Origin: Liolophura sinensis | Taxonomy: Eukaryota; Mollusca; Polyplacophora; Chitonida; Chitonidae | Assembly: GCF_032854445.1 (NCBI RefSeq) | Contig: NC_088300.1 | Coordinates: forward strand, 2,852,001-2,916,000 | Length of the DNA: 64,000 bases | Reading direction: 5' to 3' | Shown here: piece after piece, positions 22,401 through 35,300 of the stretch | Layout: each line of letters starts with the position of its first letter | Numbering within the stretch: the stretch's first letter is position 1 | The notes under the pieces: generated by a model | What the model saw: the letters and a program-made list of their open reading frames with translations, nothing else | The model's database searches: none | What the model was told of the DNA's origin: nothing | Translations under genes and position numbers: made by a program

Positions 22401-25400
22401 AGAGACGCCACAAGCATATCCTCTCCACCAAATACACTTGTAAGGGAATGACTGTAGAGATGCTACATGCATATCCTCTCCACCAACTACACTTGTAAGG
22501 GAATGACTGTAGAGATGCTACATGCATATCCTGTCCACCAACTACACTTGTAAGGGAATGACTGTAGAGATGCCACAAGCATATCCTCTCCACCAACTAC
22601 ACTTGTAAGGGAATGACTGTAGAGATGCTACATGCATATCCTCTCCACCCATTACACTTGTAAGGGAATGACTTTAGAGATGCTACATGCATATCCTCTC
22701 CACCAACTACACCTGTAAGGGAATAACTGTAGAGATGCCACAAGCATATCCTCTCCACCAACTACACTTGTAAGGGAATGACTGTAGAGATGCTACATGC
22801 ATATCCTCTCCACCAACTACACCTGTAAGGGAATAACTGTAGAGATGCCACATGCATATCCTCTCCACCAACTACACTTGTAAGGGAATGACTTTAGAGA
22901 CGCCACATGCATATCCTCTCCACCAACTACACCTGTAAGGGAATGACTGTAGAGATGCCACATGCATATCCTCTCCACCTACTACACTTGTAAGGGAATG
23001 ACTTTCGAGATGCTACATGCATATCCTCTCCACCAACTACACTTGTAAGGGAATGACTGTAGAGATGCCACAAGCATATCCTCTCCACCAACTGCACCTG
23101 TAAGGGAATGACTATAGAGATGCCACATGCATATCCTCTCCACCAACTACACCTGTAAGGGAATGACTTTAGAGATGCCACAAGCATATCCTCTCCACCA
23201 ACTACACTTGTAAGGGAATGACTGTAGAGATGCCACATGCATATCCTCTCCACCAACTACACTTGTAAGGGAATGACTGTAGAGATGCCACAAGCATATC
23301 CTCTCCACCAACTACACTTGTAAGGGAATGACTGTAGAGATGCCACAAGCATATCCTCTCCACCAACTACACTTGTAAGGGAATGACTTTAGAGATGCCA
23401 CATGCATATCCTCTCCACCAACTACACTTGTAAGGGAATGACTGTAGAGATGCCACATGCATATCCTCTCCACTAACTACACCTGTAAGGGAATGACTGT
23501 AGAGATGCCACATGCATATCCTCTCCACCAACTACACTTGTAAGGGAATGACTGTAGAGATGCCACATGCATATCCTCTCCACCAACTACACCTGTAAGG
23601 GAATGACTTTAGAGATGCTACATGCATATCCTCTCCACCAACTACACCTGTAAGGGAATGACTGTAGAGATGCCACATGCATATCCTCTCCACCAACTAC
23701 ACTTGTAAGGGAATGACTTTAAAGATGCTACATGCATATCCTCTCCACCAACTACACCTGTAAGGGAATGACTTTAAAGATGCCACATGCATATCCTCTC
23801 CACCAACTACACCTGTAAGGGAATGACTTTAGAGATGCCACATGCATATCCTCTCCACCAACTACACCTGTAAGGGAATGACTTTAGAGATGCCACATGC
23901 ATATCCTCTCCACCAACTACACTTGTAAGGGAATGACTGTAGAGATGCCACAAGCATATCCTCTCCACCAACTACACTTGTAAGGGAATGACTGTAGAGA
24001 TGCCACATGCATATCCTCTCCACCAACTACACCTGTAAGGGAATGACTTTAAAGATGCCACATGCATATCCTCTCCACCAACTACACCTGTAAGGGAATG
24101 ACTTTAGAGACGCCACAAGCATATCCTCTCCACCAACTACACTTGTAAGGGAATAACTGTAGAGATGCCACAAGCATATCCTCTCCACCAACTACACTTG
24201 TAAGGGAATGACTTTAGAGATGCCACATGCATATCCTCTCCACCAACTACACTTGTAAGGGAATGACTTTAGAGACGCCACAAGCATATCCTCTCCACCA
24301 ACTACACCTGTAAGGGAATGACTGTAGAGATGCCACATGCATATCCTCTCCACCAACTACACTTGTAAGGGAATGACTTTAGAGATGCCACATGCATATC
24401 CTCTCCACCAACTACACCTGTAAGGGAATGACTTTAAAGATGCCACATGCATATCCTCTCCACCAACTACACCTGTAAGGGAATGACTTTAGAGACGCCA
24501 CAAGCATATCCTCTCCACCAACTACACCTGTAAGGGAATGACTTTAGAGATGCCACATGCATATTCTCTCCACCAACTACACTGGTAAGGGAATGACTTT
24601 AGAGATGCTACATGCACATCCTCTCCACCAACTGCACCTGTAAGGGAATGACTTTAAAGATGCCACATGCATATCCTCTCCACCAACTACACTTGTAAGG
24701 GAATGACTGTAGAGATGCCACATGCATATCCTCTCCACCAACTACACTTGTAAGGGAATGACTTTAGAGACGCCACAAGCATATCCTCTCCACCAACTAC
24801 ACCTGTAAGGGAATGACTTTAGAGACGCCACATGCATATCCTCTCCACCAACTACACCTGTAAGGGAATGACTGTAGAGATGCCACATGCATATCCTCTC
24901 CACCAACTACACTTGTAAGGGAATAACTGTAGAGACGCCACAAGCATATCCTCTACACCAACTACACTTGTAAGGGGCTAACAAGTTGTCATCCTCAGCA
25001 AGCACAATGTCAATGGTACGTCATGCAGAGAGTCATGCTCATAATTCTGAGTACATCTACAGAACCTGTGTTATCAGGTATTATTCGTTACACGGTTACT
25101 TATTGATAGGATACTCATGGTGTCAGTAACTCTTATACTGCATGGGTCAGGCACAGAAAATTTACATGGAAATTGCTTCAGCACTGACATTGTTTTCAAA
25201 GCCGAACAACAGACTCGTATGAAGACGACTGCAGAATACAGGACCTCCCCTGCATGACAATTGCTATTCAATGAAAACTGAAGCACTTTGTCTAATGCAG
25301 GATAATCTCTGTAACTTACTGTAGCTCAGCAATGGAGGGAAGGCTACGCTGGGTCACATCTCCACAACTGCTGATCTGAAGTTCTCTCAGCGAGTCCTTC

Positions 25401-28400
25401 ACTAAGGGAAGTAACTCTATGGCGCTGTCATCCAGGTAACCACAGTTATGTAACACTATCTTCTTCACTTCTTTGAGCCCCTCTAAAATGAGACCCATGC
25501 ACTAAAATGAAAACCAGAAGAAGACACTTTAATGTTCACACTAGTTTCAAATAGTTTCACTCTTAACCAGATCTGCACTGCTCAAGGTGCCACACAGGTA
25601 CATTTTACCCATCTAGGGTAAGTGACCTGAAATTTCTCCTCAAGAATTGCAATGTCATAAAATATATCTTGTGATAAAAACATTTTTCTAGTAGGATATG
25701 ATATACATGTAGTACAAACTAGACTGAGGGGAAGACAATATATTCCACATAAACTGACATGAGAACAAGTTTATCAAAAGCTTTGGGTTCATTACTCATT
25801 TACACACATTGTCAAACAAACAACTTTACAACTACACTGCATTATAATTGTGTTGTGCCTTCAACAAATACTTGCTCAATTTCAACAGACAATTACACAA
25901 AAAATACTGTGCAGGTTGAACACATGTTTTTTTTCTTTTTTTTTACCTAAATGAGGAAAGCCAATGCCCATTACAGCAGAGTTGGAGGCATCAATTTCTG
26001 AAATTTTGTACTTGTCAAAATTTCCTGCGGGCAGACGATTATAATCTTTCTCCCAGTGATCAAACCCAGCCCACCGAACACTGGCTCCACATCGCAATAA
26101 CCATTCTGCACATGCTCTGTCTGGTCCTACTGTCTTTACACGATCTTTGTCAACCCTGAAATGAATGCACGGTGGCATTTCAAGAAAAAGATTTGTGTGT
26201 TATCAGGTCTGTTCATTTTGGAAAGCCCACTAAATATTTTTGTAATATGCATAAATTCCAACTGTTTTTTGTTATAATTTTGTACCCTATCCCTGCTGAT
26301 AAAGAATCTTATCAATATGATAATTTATTATTTCATGTCCAAATATTAGAAAAGTGAGCATTTTATGCATCTCAATAGAAGCTACTGAAGGCATGTGTTT
26401 ATATTGTTTACTTAGTCCTTTTTTGGTCATATCATAATGTAAAGAGTTAATCTAGACGTACAAGTTATACTGAAATTCACCGACAAACACCCAAAGATCT
26501 TTAAAGTGGTGGGGATTTGTGTTACATCTATATGCTATACAAATAATTTAGATCACTGTTTAGGAATTTCATAGACAGCATCTCAATTTTTGTTGTTATC
26601 TGTACACTAGGCATTTTTATCTGGCATGTTAATTATTTACTTTGCCAGAAGAAAAGAATGATGAACACCAATACCAAAAGTGAACTTTACTTAAATGGCC
26701 GAAGTTCACATTCTGAGAGTTGAAACATGGATATTACCTCTTTGAAAGGTAAAATTCTACATACCAGATAGGTAAGATTTTTGTAATGGAGTGTTTGTGT
26801 GGTGCCATAGTTCCCAACTTATTTTTTGCCCTAGTTTTTTGACAGTGAAGTTCATTGACGATTCCATATTTCCATTAACTCAATGGCAGTTACAGGTTTA
26901 TGGAGGAAACCAGTGCCCTAAGTAGAACAATTTGTTGTGGAGTGGGGTAATTTTGAATAGAGCAACCCATTTACAAGAGTTGCAGAGAAACAGCCAGATA
27001 TGTGTCATATTTATTTTAAAGAACATTGCCCCCTGTTCACAGGTGCATTAAACTTTTCTAGCATAAATCAATATCAACTGAGTGGTCTCTCTGATCAACT
27101 AACCTTTTCTGAGACCAAAAAGGCCATGACAATCACACCTGTTCATGAAAAAAATTGCATTTTCTGAGCCTATGCCATAGCAGATAGTGAACCAGCCTCC
27201 ATGATGCTGCTAAACTTTAACAATACTGACCTTGAGGTCATGACCCTAATCAGCCTAAGACGGTAGAAAGTGCTCTTTTTTGTGAATTTTTTGGTTAGAC
27301 AAACCTAAGAAGAGGCTAGTTAAGAACATTAACTACCCTTTATGCCATAAAAGCTTTAAAATACAGGTGAACAACAGTAAATTTCCTTATTTTAATTCCA
27401 ATACATCTGGGTTTGTTTCTTTTGGTAACTCTTCCCACTGCATTGCTCAAATAAGAGTTTTCCAGTTTTCGCAACTACAGATCTCCCCCTCTTACCACTT
27501 TGGCTAATAATGTAAAAATCTCCTGACTCAAGTCATACTCATTTATCTGGTGCTAGTTGGCTGCAGTGACAAATGAAGCGTCCCGAAATTCTAGATAATG
27601 AAACCAACCTGTTAAACACAGAGTTAAGCCAACCCCACAAGTTACGGCTTGTCTCATTCTGAGCTCGAAACTGTTTTTGTAGAACACAATGTGACTGAAT
27701 GGCTTGTGATAGACATAACTGCCTCCGTATCTGAAAAAAAAAATTAACAAAATATATTTTTTTTAATATAATTTTCGGGGTGGCATAAAAAAATGGGCCG
27801 TACTTTGACATTCAACATTTTCAAAACCCCCTTACAACAGCTTCTAAAAATTTACACACTTAAAAGCCATTATATCCTGAGTTTACAGATCAAATTTCAA
27901 TTTCATCCTTTAAGATTTCTGTTCATGAGACCAAAATCAAAACAGAGTCAAAAATGCATGTTCCGGACATTTCAAAATGATGTTCTACCTAGTTTTACTT
28001 GAAAAGGCGATCAGAGAAAACCATCTTGATTCAGCAAAACTTGTGCCTATCTGGCAGAAGGGTTTCTCTGACACTAGAGCTAGACAATTTTTCCAGACGA
28101 CACTTGATTGACGCATCACACAGGTGCAGCACGCGCTATACTCATGACACCTGACAGGTGATGCACTGTGGGTCACCGGAATGTGCGTTTGAAAGGGTTT
28201 GAACAAAGGATAATGGAGCAATGCAGCATCAAAGTACAGCCCATTTATTTAGTGATGCGATATATATATATATATATGAGGGGGTGATGCTTAATGTAGC
28301 GTATCAGAAGTCTTCGATGACATAACTCAAAGAGATCTGTACTTAATTATAGATTGATTTCTTGATTTCAAGAAACACATATTTGATGGGTCCTGGTGTC

Positions 28401-29052
28401 TATTTGGTAGAAGGAAACCACAGCAGTGACAGCACCTAAATACCTACTAGATACCTGATCATACTTTTCATTTAATGCAGTGGGGGATGGGCTCAGGTCT
28501 GCTATCAAGAGAGGAAGGTAGAGCAGGGTGCTGTGGCGGTGAGACTCCCACCAAATGCCATTGAACAAGGAGAACCCCTCTCCAACAGCTCATACATTAT
28601 CCCACGGCAGTGTATATATATCTATACAGGCAGTCACTATTTATATATGACTACCTCCATGATTAGCCTCGTAATTCAGTCAACACTAATTTAAGCATAA
28701 AAATACGGACCGGGACGATATTACCACATGAATTAAGAAAACAAAAGAACTTTTGCTGTTTTAGCAATGTATTACAAATTGCAACCATACAAACATGACA
28801 AAGAGTAATATTGATTTGACTTAACATTACGATAACTGAGCACCATATGGGACTTTGCATGTGTATCAAGGGCGATGAGCATGATCTCTATTCTGAACAA
28901 AATCCCAGCTAGTCAATCGATTCAGTTGCAAGCAACTTGCAATTAAAAAAGAAAACAGTCAGTTTAAATGAATGTCAAAAGCCATACACTCAGCAGAAGG
29001 CAGAAGCACACAGCAGTATTTTTGTCACCGCTCGTACCATGGAAGCAGCCAT
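19485..29052 (-). CDS. DMAC2L: Mitochondrial ATP synthase factor B-like protein (ATP5S / DMAC2L), 5 exons, 218 aa
   Basis: Exons: 29029-29052, 27609-27730, 25947-26155, 25320-25482, 19485-19623. Phases are 0-2-1-2 and the total is 218 codons plus stop (human ~215). The family is a leucine-rich-repeat protein of the mitochondrial inner membrane described as coupling factor B. Clear matches to human: RNLWGWLNSVFNRVDKDR, VGPDRACAEWLLRCGASVR, DYNRLPAG.FDKYKI..IDA, and leucine-rich repeats around EGLKEVKKIVLHNCGYLDD and ELQISSCGDVT. The first exon (MAASMVRA, 24 nt) is the least certain part; it was chosen because ATG, phase 0 and a Lys/Arg-rich presequence-like start agree. Exon 4 has two nearby acceptors; only the one at 25483-25484 keeps the frame. 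The last intron is 5.7 kb and mostly minisatellite. A minus-strand AATAAA lies at 18760-18765. Confidence 0.93.
19748..19885 (-). mobile_element. SINE copy with 14-bp target-site duplication in DMAC2L intron 4
   Basis: Tail first on +: (tttat)n, tgatcggtgttttacgcca. A body follows up to ggccggagaggaagccaaca. Perfect direct repeats aaaatgaatatata lie at 19734-19747 and 19886-19899. There is an internal deletion (the cttatacgacggcggccagc block is missing) and the tRNA head is absent. Confidence 0.93.
20144..24976. repeat. 4.8-kb satellite-like array, 55-bp unit, about 88 copies, in the last intron of DMAC2L
   Basis: The unit is gggaatgactgtagagatgc / cacatgcatatcctctccac / caactacacttgtaa. Variants occur at a few fixed positions: CTGTAG/CTTTAG/CTTTAA, GATGCTACATGC/GATGCCACATGC/GACGCCACAAGC, CAACTACAC/CCATTACAC/CAAATACAC, TTGTAA/CTGTAA. 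A 53-bp unit (ctttagacgcc) occurs once at 21464 and again at 22287. This marks an 823-bp higher-order duplication. The array makes up about 85% of the intron between 19623 and 25320. I see no coding function. Confidence 0.97.
24977..25319. other. Remainder of DMAC2L intron 4
   Basis: Unique sequence lies between the array and the donor at 25318-25319. No feature is recognised. Confidence 0.5.
26156..27608. other. DMAC2L intron 2, no recognised feature
   Basis: AT-rich intron of 1.45 kb. No SINE, array or exon-like frame is seen. Confidence 0.5.
27731..29028. other. DMAC2L intron 1
   Basis: It contains an A-run and pyrimidine tract by the acceptor (27731-27760) and a (TA)n microsatellite at about 28260-28278. 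An alternative first exon inside it cannot be excluded. Confidence 0.45.
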
Positions 29053-29303
29053 TTTTAAAAACAAAACTGATGACTTGAAACAGATGCGAATTTTTTGGAG
29101 TAGCTATATTATTTGCTGATTGGTTTTACTTCTTGTTATTTCTCACGAAAAATTTAAATCGGCAAGTGCAGTTGCATTAACGAATAAAAAAGTATTGATA
29201 TTGTAAAAATACAAATGTAATCTGTTCTATTTCTGTTTTTCTTTGGTCTTGGAAGTTGGTTTCACGTTTTTTACACAATTTACACCATTATTCAACTTCA
29301 AGC
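29053..29303. promoter_or_regulatory. Shared divergent promoter region of DMAC2L (-) and DMAC2 (+)
   Basis: Only 251 bp separate the two start codons, so both 5' UTRs and core promoters must lie here or overlap the first exons. An inverted CCAAT box (gattgg, 29118-29123) is visible. There is no obvious TATA box and no CpG richness. The region is AT-rich. Confidence 0.75.
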
Positions 29304-32300
29304 ATGGCAGCGGTAATTGTGAGGGTAAGGCTCTCCTATCCCAGTTTTAAGATACACTGCACCGGCAGTGCCCGGTACTGCGTCATATATTGTTAGATAG
29401 ATGAAATATAACCGCATCTAACGATCAGCACCTTCGGCTGCCCATCTCAGGGATCTGCCCGTCCGTCATGTCTATCCGTCATATCCGTGTGTTGGCCAGT
29501 CAATGCTAATTTCTCGCGAGGACATCTCTACAGTTTTCATTGAGTTTTTGTGAAAGGTGGTCATCATACGCTCAAAGCTAGTCAGTAAACCCTACACTTG
29601 TAAGCTACATGTGCCATGTACTAGCCTCCTGCATATAATTCATGTTATAATGTATAATATATATATAGGAAGTAAAGGTATGAAATGCATTTCAACCGCC
29701 ATCTAGTTCAACAAGTCAAACAGTGCTATGGCCGACAGTATGTAGGCTATAGGCCTAATGTCTCCAAAACTGAAGAAATAAAGCTGTCAGCCTTCAACTT
29801 TTCCTCTCGTTTCCGTACCTGCATCAGCTCGAATCACCATTAGTATTTCCAAATGGTATTTTGTGCCATTGGGGCTTGCATATGCTATCTTGGCTCACTA
29901 GTTGCTGGGCCCGTCCACTGGCCATGTTACTCTGCTCTGTCTATCCCATATGGAGTGCTTTCTCTTTGTTTTTCGAGTATTCGCAGCTTATCTCAGTATT
30001 TTCTTGTTCACTTCAATCATGTTGATAATTGTGTAGAGTAAATCTGTGCAAAGTAGCAGTTATTGTTAGGAATTAAAATACTAGGTTATCATATACATAT
30101 CTAGATCTATGTTTCTTCAAGAAGTGAAAATTAACGTGGCATTTCATACCATAAAAAACAAATACCTGTAGTCACTATTTGTAACAGTGCACAAGTGTCC
30201 TCTAGAATCCTGTGGAAAGTGCACTTGTGTCTTCCAGAACCCTGTGGATAGTGCATGCGTTTCCTACAGGATCCTGTGAAATCTGTAGTGGTGTCTTCCA
30301 GAATCCTGTGGAAAGTGCACTAGTGTCCTCCAGGTTCCTGTGGAAAGTGCACTGGTGTCAAGGGTCCTGTGAAAAGTGCACTAGTCACTATCCCCGTAAT
30401 GCTGAATGCCATGAGAATCCTGTGGAACGTGCACTAGTGTCTTACAGAATCCTGTGGAAAGTGCACTGGTGTCTTCCATGATCCTGTGAAATCTGTAGTG
30501 GTGTCTTCCAGAATCCTGTGAAAAGTGCACTGGTGTCCTCCAGGTTCCTGTGGAAAGTGCACTGGTGTCAAGGGTCCTTGAAAAGTGCACTGGTGTCTTC
30601 CAGAATCCTGTGGAAAGTGCACGTGTCCTACAGGATCCTGTGAAATCTGTAGTGGTGTCCTCCAGGATCCTGTGAAATCTGTAGTGGTGTCTTCCAGGAT
30701 CCTGTGGAAAGTGCACTGGTGCCCTACAGGATCCATTCAGTTTCTTGAACCAGTCTGATGTCTGATGGCGGTTGTACAAAAAGGGAAAAGTTCAATTTTC
30801 CACGTACATAATGTGAGGGATATAATGATCAGGATGTATGTCTGTCTGTTCATCGTCATTATTTTATCAACACATCTCCTCCTATAGTTTTGATTGGAAT
30901 TGCATGACGCTTTCCGGGCATGACGGAGACCATGTGAGGATGTACATGTGTCAGATCAATAATTCCCAGAGTTATTGCCCTTTAAACACAGAATTAGGTC
31001 TTGTACACAGTGAGTCCTTGTCAACTCCTGCAGCTACGATTGGATTTTTATGAAACTTCGTAAATTTCTTATTTGGGATGTGCCGCATGAATTATTTATA
31101 GTTATTGTAATACTGAACATAGAATAGGGACCTAGATATGGCTTACTTGTTGTTACTAGTCTCTCAGTCTGAATGCCAATATGTAGCATGTCCAATGCCT
31201 GGGTTCTACTTCTTGATCATTACTGTCTGGTTTATATGGGTAAACCGTTTGTGTTGAGATTTCTTAGATCTGTTAACACCTGTCATGCTTTCATATTTAG
31301 GACATGTGTGTGTATTGAATGGGTGGAAGTATAACACCAAAACCTTCCACTGGTCATCTTTGTTGAGTATGGCTTAAAGTTAAACCCCTAATCCGAGAAA
31401 TGAACAAATAAATCAGTAAATCGTTTTCCATAGAGCAGGAATTTCTGAATGAACAGAACCTGTGCAACAGCATTTCTGATATACCTGGTAAAAAATGTGT
31501 GGTGGTCAATATGAGAGATGTCAGCTCGTCCGAAAGCACTTGGAGGAAACAATAAACTTTTGTCTTTATTTTACAGCAGGGTTTTTCTTTCTTTCATCGG
31601 AGCCTTATCTTGAATCGCCAGTTCTTGGTGGCTACAGTGTGTACATCTTGCTCCAGGCAAGCGAAAATTTTTGAGCAGGGACTAAGTGTGGATGTCTTAG
31701 CCTCCATCCAACAGGATATAGATCTGAGTCCAAAGGCCCTACATCGGTGGATAATCAATCAGAAATGGAATGAGCTCAAGACAGAGCACAGGTATTTATT
31801 GATGGATGATTGATATGCATGAATTTCTGATCTGCAAAGTGCTTTATGCCTGAAGTGAGTGATGATGTCTGACTCTGATACTTGTGCTGTGATAAACGAT
31901 CTGAACATCTTCAGGAAGAGCACCCACCTCAACATAAGATTATATATTTTTCATTAAGGGATTGTCTTTTTCCACCACATTTGTGCGAATGTTAGTTTCA
32001 GTCACCTGGAAAACAATCTTCTGCTAATTACTTGATTTACAGTGTCTTAATATTTGAACGAAATAAAACTATTTAGTCAGAAGTTTAGACTTTGTGCGGC
32101 TTTGAATGAGAATAAAACCATCTTTCTTAAATGTGCATACCAGGTGTGTATTGTACTTGTAGCATTCAAATAAAAAGCAGGATTGTTCAGAGAAGTTATG
32201 ATTTAATTGTATGCTTCAGGTTGATTTCCTAATCTTATACAAGTGCCCGAGTAAGTAAGTATAAACTGACCACCTGCACAATCTTACGTGTTGCACATAT

Positions 32301-35300
32301 GAAGTAAATACCAACTTTTGCAGCATTCACCTGAAATTTGCCCATTTATTATTTTGCAAATTACTTATATTTAGCTCTATTGTGATGAATTCAGGATTTT
32401 TGTGAAATGCTGATGTTTGTCACCCAACCAATGTAGCCATATCAAAGGAAGTGATAAGAAGGAGGTACTGTTCATGTCATCACAGGTATGATGAAGAGAA
32501 AGTGAAGGCCATGGGTTGTGACATTGCAGCGGCTCACTTTGTGGTGAAACACGGCGGCGCTGTCAAGTTCCTGGGCAGAGACCGATGGCACTGGAAGACT
32601 GAGGAAAGAAAGAGTTATCTGCCCCAGAGATTTGTGGAAGGGTTAACGGTGGAAGCCATAGATGCCTCCAACACTACCATGATGTACAGCAGTTTTGACA
32701 ACCTTGGTAAACATCATTCATAAATATAACTTAAATGGATCTTTGTTGTGAATACTGCATGGATCATGGATCAAATTTCCTTGCTTTTGTTAACTTCTAT
32801 AGTTTAGCAACTCTTGACTGTGTTTTCGTATCATATGTTATAAATAGTAAAGTTTTGCAGTTATATAGAGATTGTACCAGGGACTGTTTAATGATTTGGT
32901 AATATGCATTGGGCTAGCTCCCTTTGGTAAGCCACCTGTCTCATTCTGCATACTTCAAACACATACAGTTTATGTACTTTCTGATTTAAAACTTTATGGC
33001 TCACACCTATTTTGGTACTAGGGATCGCTGGGCTGGCCTAATGGTTACAGTGTCTGCCTCAAAGAAGACACAGTAAATGTACACATACCTAATGACTCCT
33101 CATCGTGATATGACTAGGTTGGACTAATGGTTAGAGCGTCTGCCTCAAAGAAGACACAGTAAATGTACACATACCTAATGACTCCTCATCGTGATATGAC
33201 TAGGCTGGCCTAATGGTTAGAGCGTCTGCCTCAAAGAAGACACAGTAAATGTACACATACCTAATGACTCCTCATCGTGATATGACTAGGCTGGCCTAAT
33301 GGTTAGAGCGTCTGCCTCAGAGAAGACACAGTAAATGTACACATACCTAATGACTCCTCATCGTGATATGACTAGGCTGGCCTAATGGTTAGAACGTCTG
33401 CCTCAAAGAAGACACAGTAAATGTACACATACTATTTACTCCTCATCATGATAAAACTAACGAATTGTTACCGTAATTTGTTGACCTTTTTGACCAGCTG
33501 AGCAGCACTCGTGGTCGGAACGCTCGAAGGGAAGTTGACAAAACAGGGTTGGGCTGTAGAGGAATCTGATCAGAGAGGTTGAATGGCAAACCGCACGTGG
33601 TTGATGGTTCTAACCCATGTAACTATAGACAATATAGAAAGTTGGCACGTGTCAACTGGCCAGGGATGTGCATGGATACACTCTCGTCACTGAAGAAGCA
33701 GCGTAGGTTTTGAGTCAACACGCTAGAGTCTTCACTCAGGTGATATCCCGAGCCACATTGTCTATTGTGTACCATCGTTGTTTAATACGGCCAATGACGT
33801 ACCATGAAACATTGCAATAGCCTATTGCGCAATTTAATTTATTATATAAGCTCATCTGTAAGAGTTTGTGCAGCAAAGCAACCACACACGTGCAGGTACA
33901 GCAAACATGTCGGTGAGATACTAACTTTCTACTCAAGCTCGTTCTTGATAACATGTGAGCCGATGCAACATGAGGCAAAATTAGTTGTGGATTGCGGGTA
34001 ACCTGATCGACCCACTAAAATCGGTCTACCTCGAACTTTTTCAAGGAATTTTTTTTTTTTTTTTTATTTGTGTCCTTTCATTAGGTTGATACAAACCACT
34101 GTGCTGCTCCGACTTACAGTAAGTGTTGTGAATATCTTTGTAATATACCTATACCGGCACATGACTTGTTTTAGCAACAAAGTCAAACCCAAAGTCCAAT
34201 TAAAATGCAAGGAATTTTTACTAGGCATGTGATAACTGACAGTGTGTAAAATTTTGAGCCTTCGTCTGCTAGTCTATACTTGGCAGGAGATTGCAGGTCA
34301 AAGAAAATAAGTTCATCACATTGGTCAGTGTTGAATTCTGTAAGCTGTCAGTTATCTGTGAGACTTGCACCCAGAGTTCCCAGAGTAGGAATAGATTAAG
34401 CCTTGCATTAACACAGTGTTTACAACGGTTGCAGTATGAAGCTTGCATAAATGGGCATCCATTTCCACATATGAGAACACAGTGTTCAATCCCTGCATAT
34501 TGAGAATATGAGAACACAGTGTTCAATCCCTGCATATTGAGAATATGAGAACACAGTGTTCAATCCCTGCATATTGAGAATATGAGAACACAGTGTTCAA
34601 TCCCTGCATATTGAGAATATGAGAACACAGTGTTCAATCCCTGCATATTGAGAATATGAGAACACAGTGTTCAATCCCTGCATATTGAGAATATGAGAAC
34701 ACAGTGTTCAATCCCTGCATATTGAGAATATGAGAACAGTGTTCAATCCCTGCATATTGAGAATATGAGAACACAGTGTTCAATCCATGTATATTGAGAA
34801 TATTACTGCCATTTTATGAAATTGGGAATGTCTGGAGATTGTTTTCGTCCAACACCACATGTGTGAGGCTTGGAAAAATCCCCCTGGTATTTGATGGGAG
34901 GTTAAGGACAGATGCTTCTCAGTCAGGTCTTTATTGCTGAAATGCATTTGCAAGCTGATTTGTTATGTTTATTTCTGGGACCATGAAGAGACAACACTGT
35001 TCCTCGTGTGATGCATTCTCCGATGCAGTGTAGCGGACAGCCAGAGAAGCTGTCGTTAACTTACCAGCGTCACAAGAACACACTTTAGAAAGTTTAGGAA
35101 TTTACAGGCTTGTAAACAACTCTGGCTTGATACTTTCTTCATTTTGATTCATGGATAAAAATGGTGTTGTCAAGCCTGTACCCACCATGCACCACATGTG
35201 CATCACACTCCCGTGGCGATGTTTGTCTAGCCATTGGTTGAGGCGAGAAAACAATCACCCACCCAAAAATTGCGGCATTGTTTAAGTTTTGGTCATTTGA

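Noticed and set aside
25483-25501. Extension of DMAC2L exon 4 to the upstream acceptor
   Set aside because: It breaks the reading frame set by the previous exon, whereas the downstream acceptor restores the conserved H-L-E-G-L join.
28260-28280. (TA)n as a promoter TATA box
   Set aside because: It is a simple microsatellite in DMAC2L intron 1, far from both start codons.
33035-33452. Cluster of tRNA genes
   Set aside because: Only an A-box-like 5' arm is present. No anticodon stem, B box or acceptor stem can be drawn.
34468-34800. CRISPR-like array
   Set aside because: The units are head to tail with no spacers, and the locus is an animal intron.
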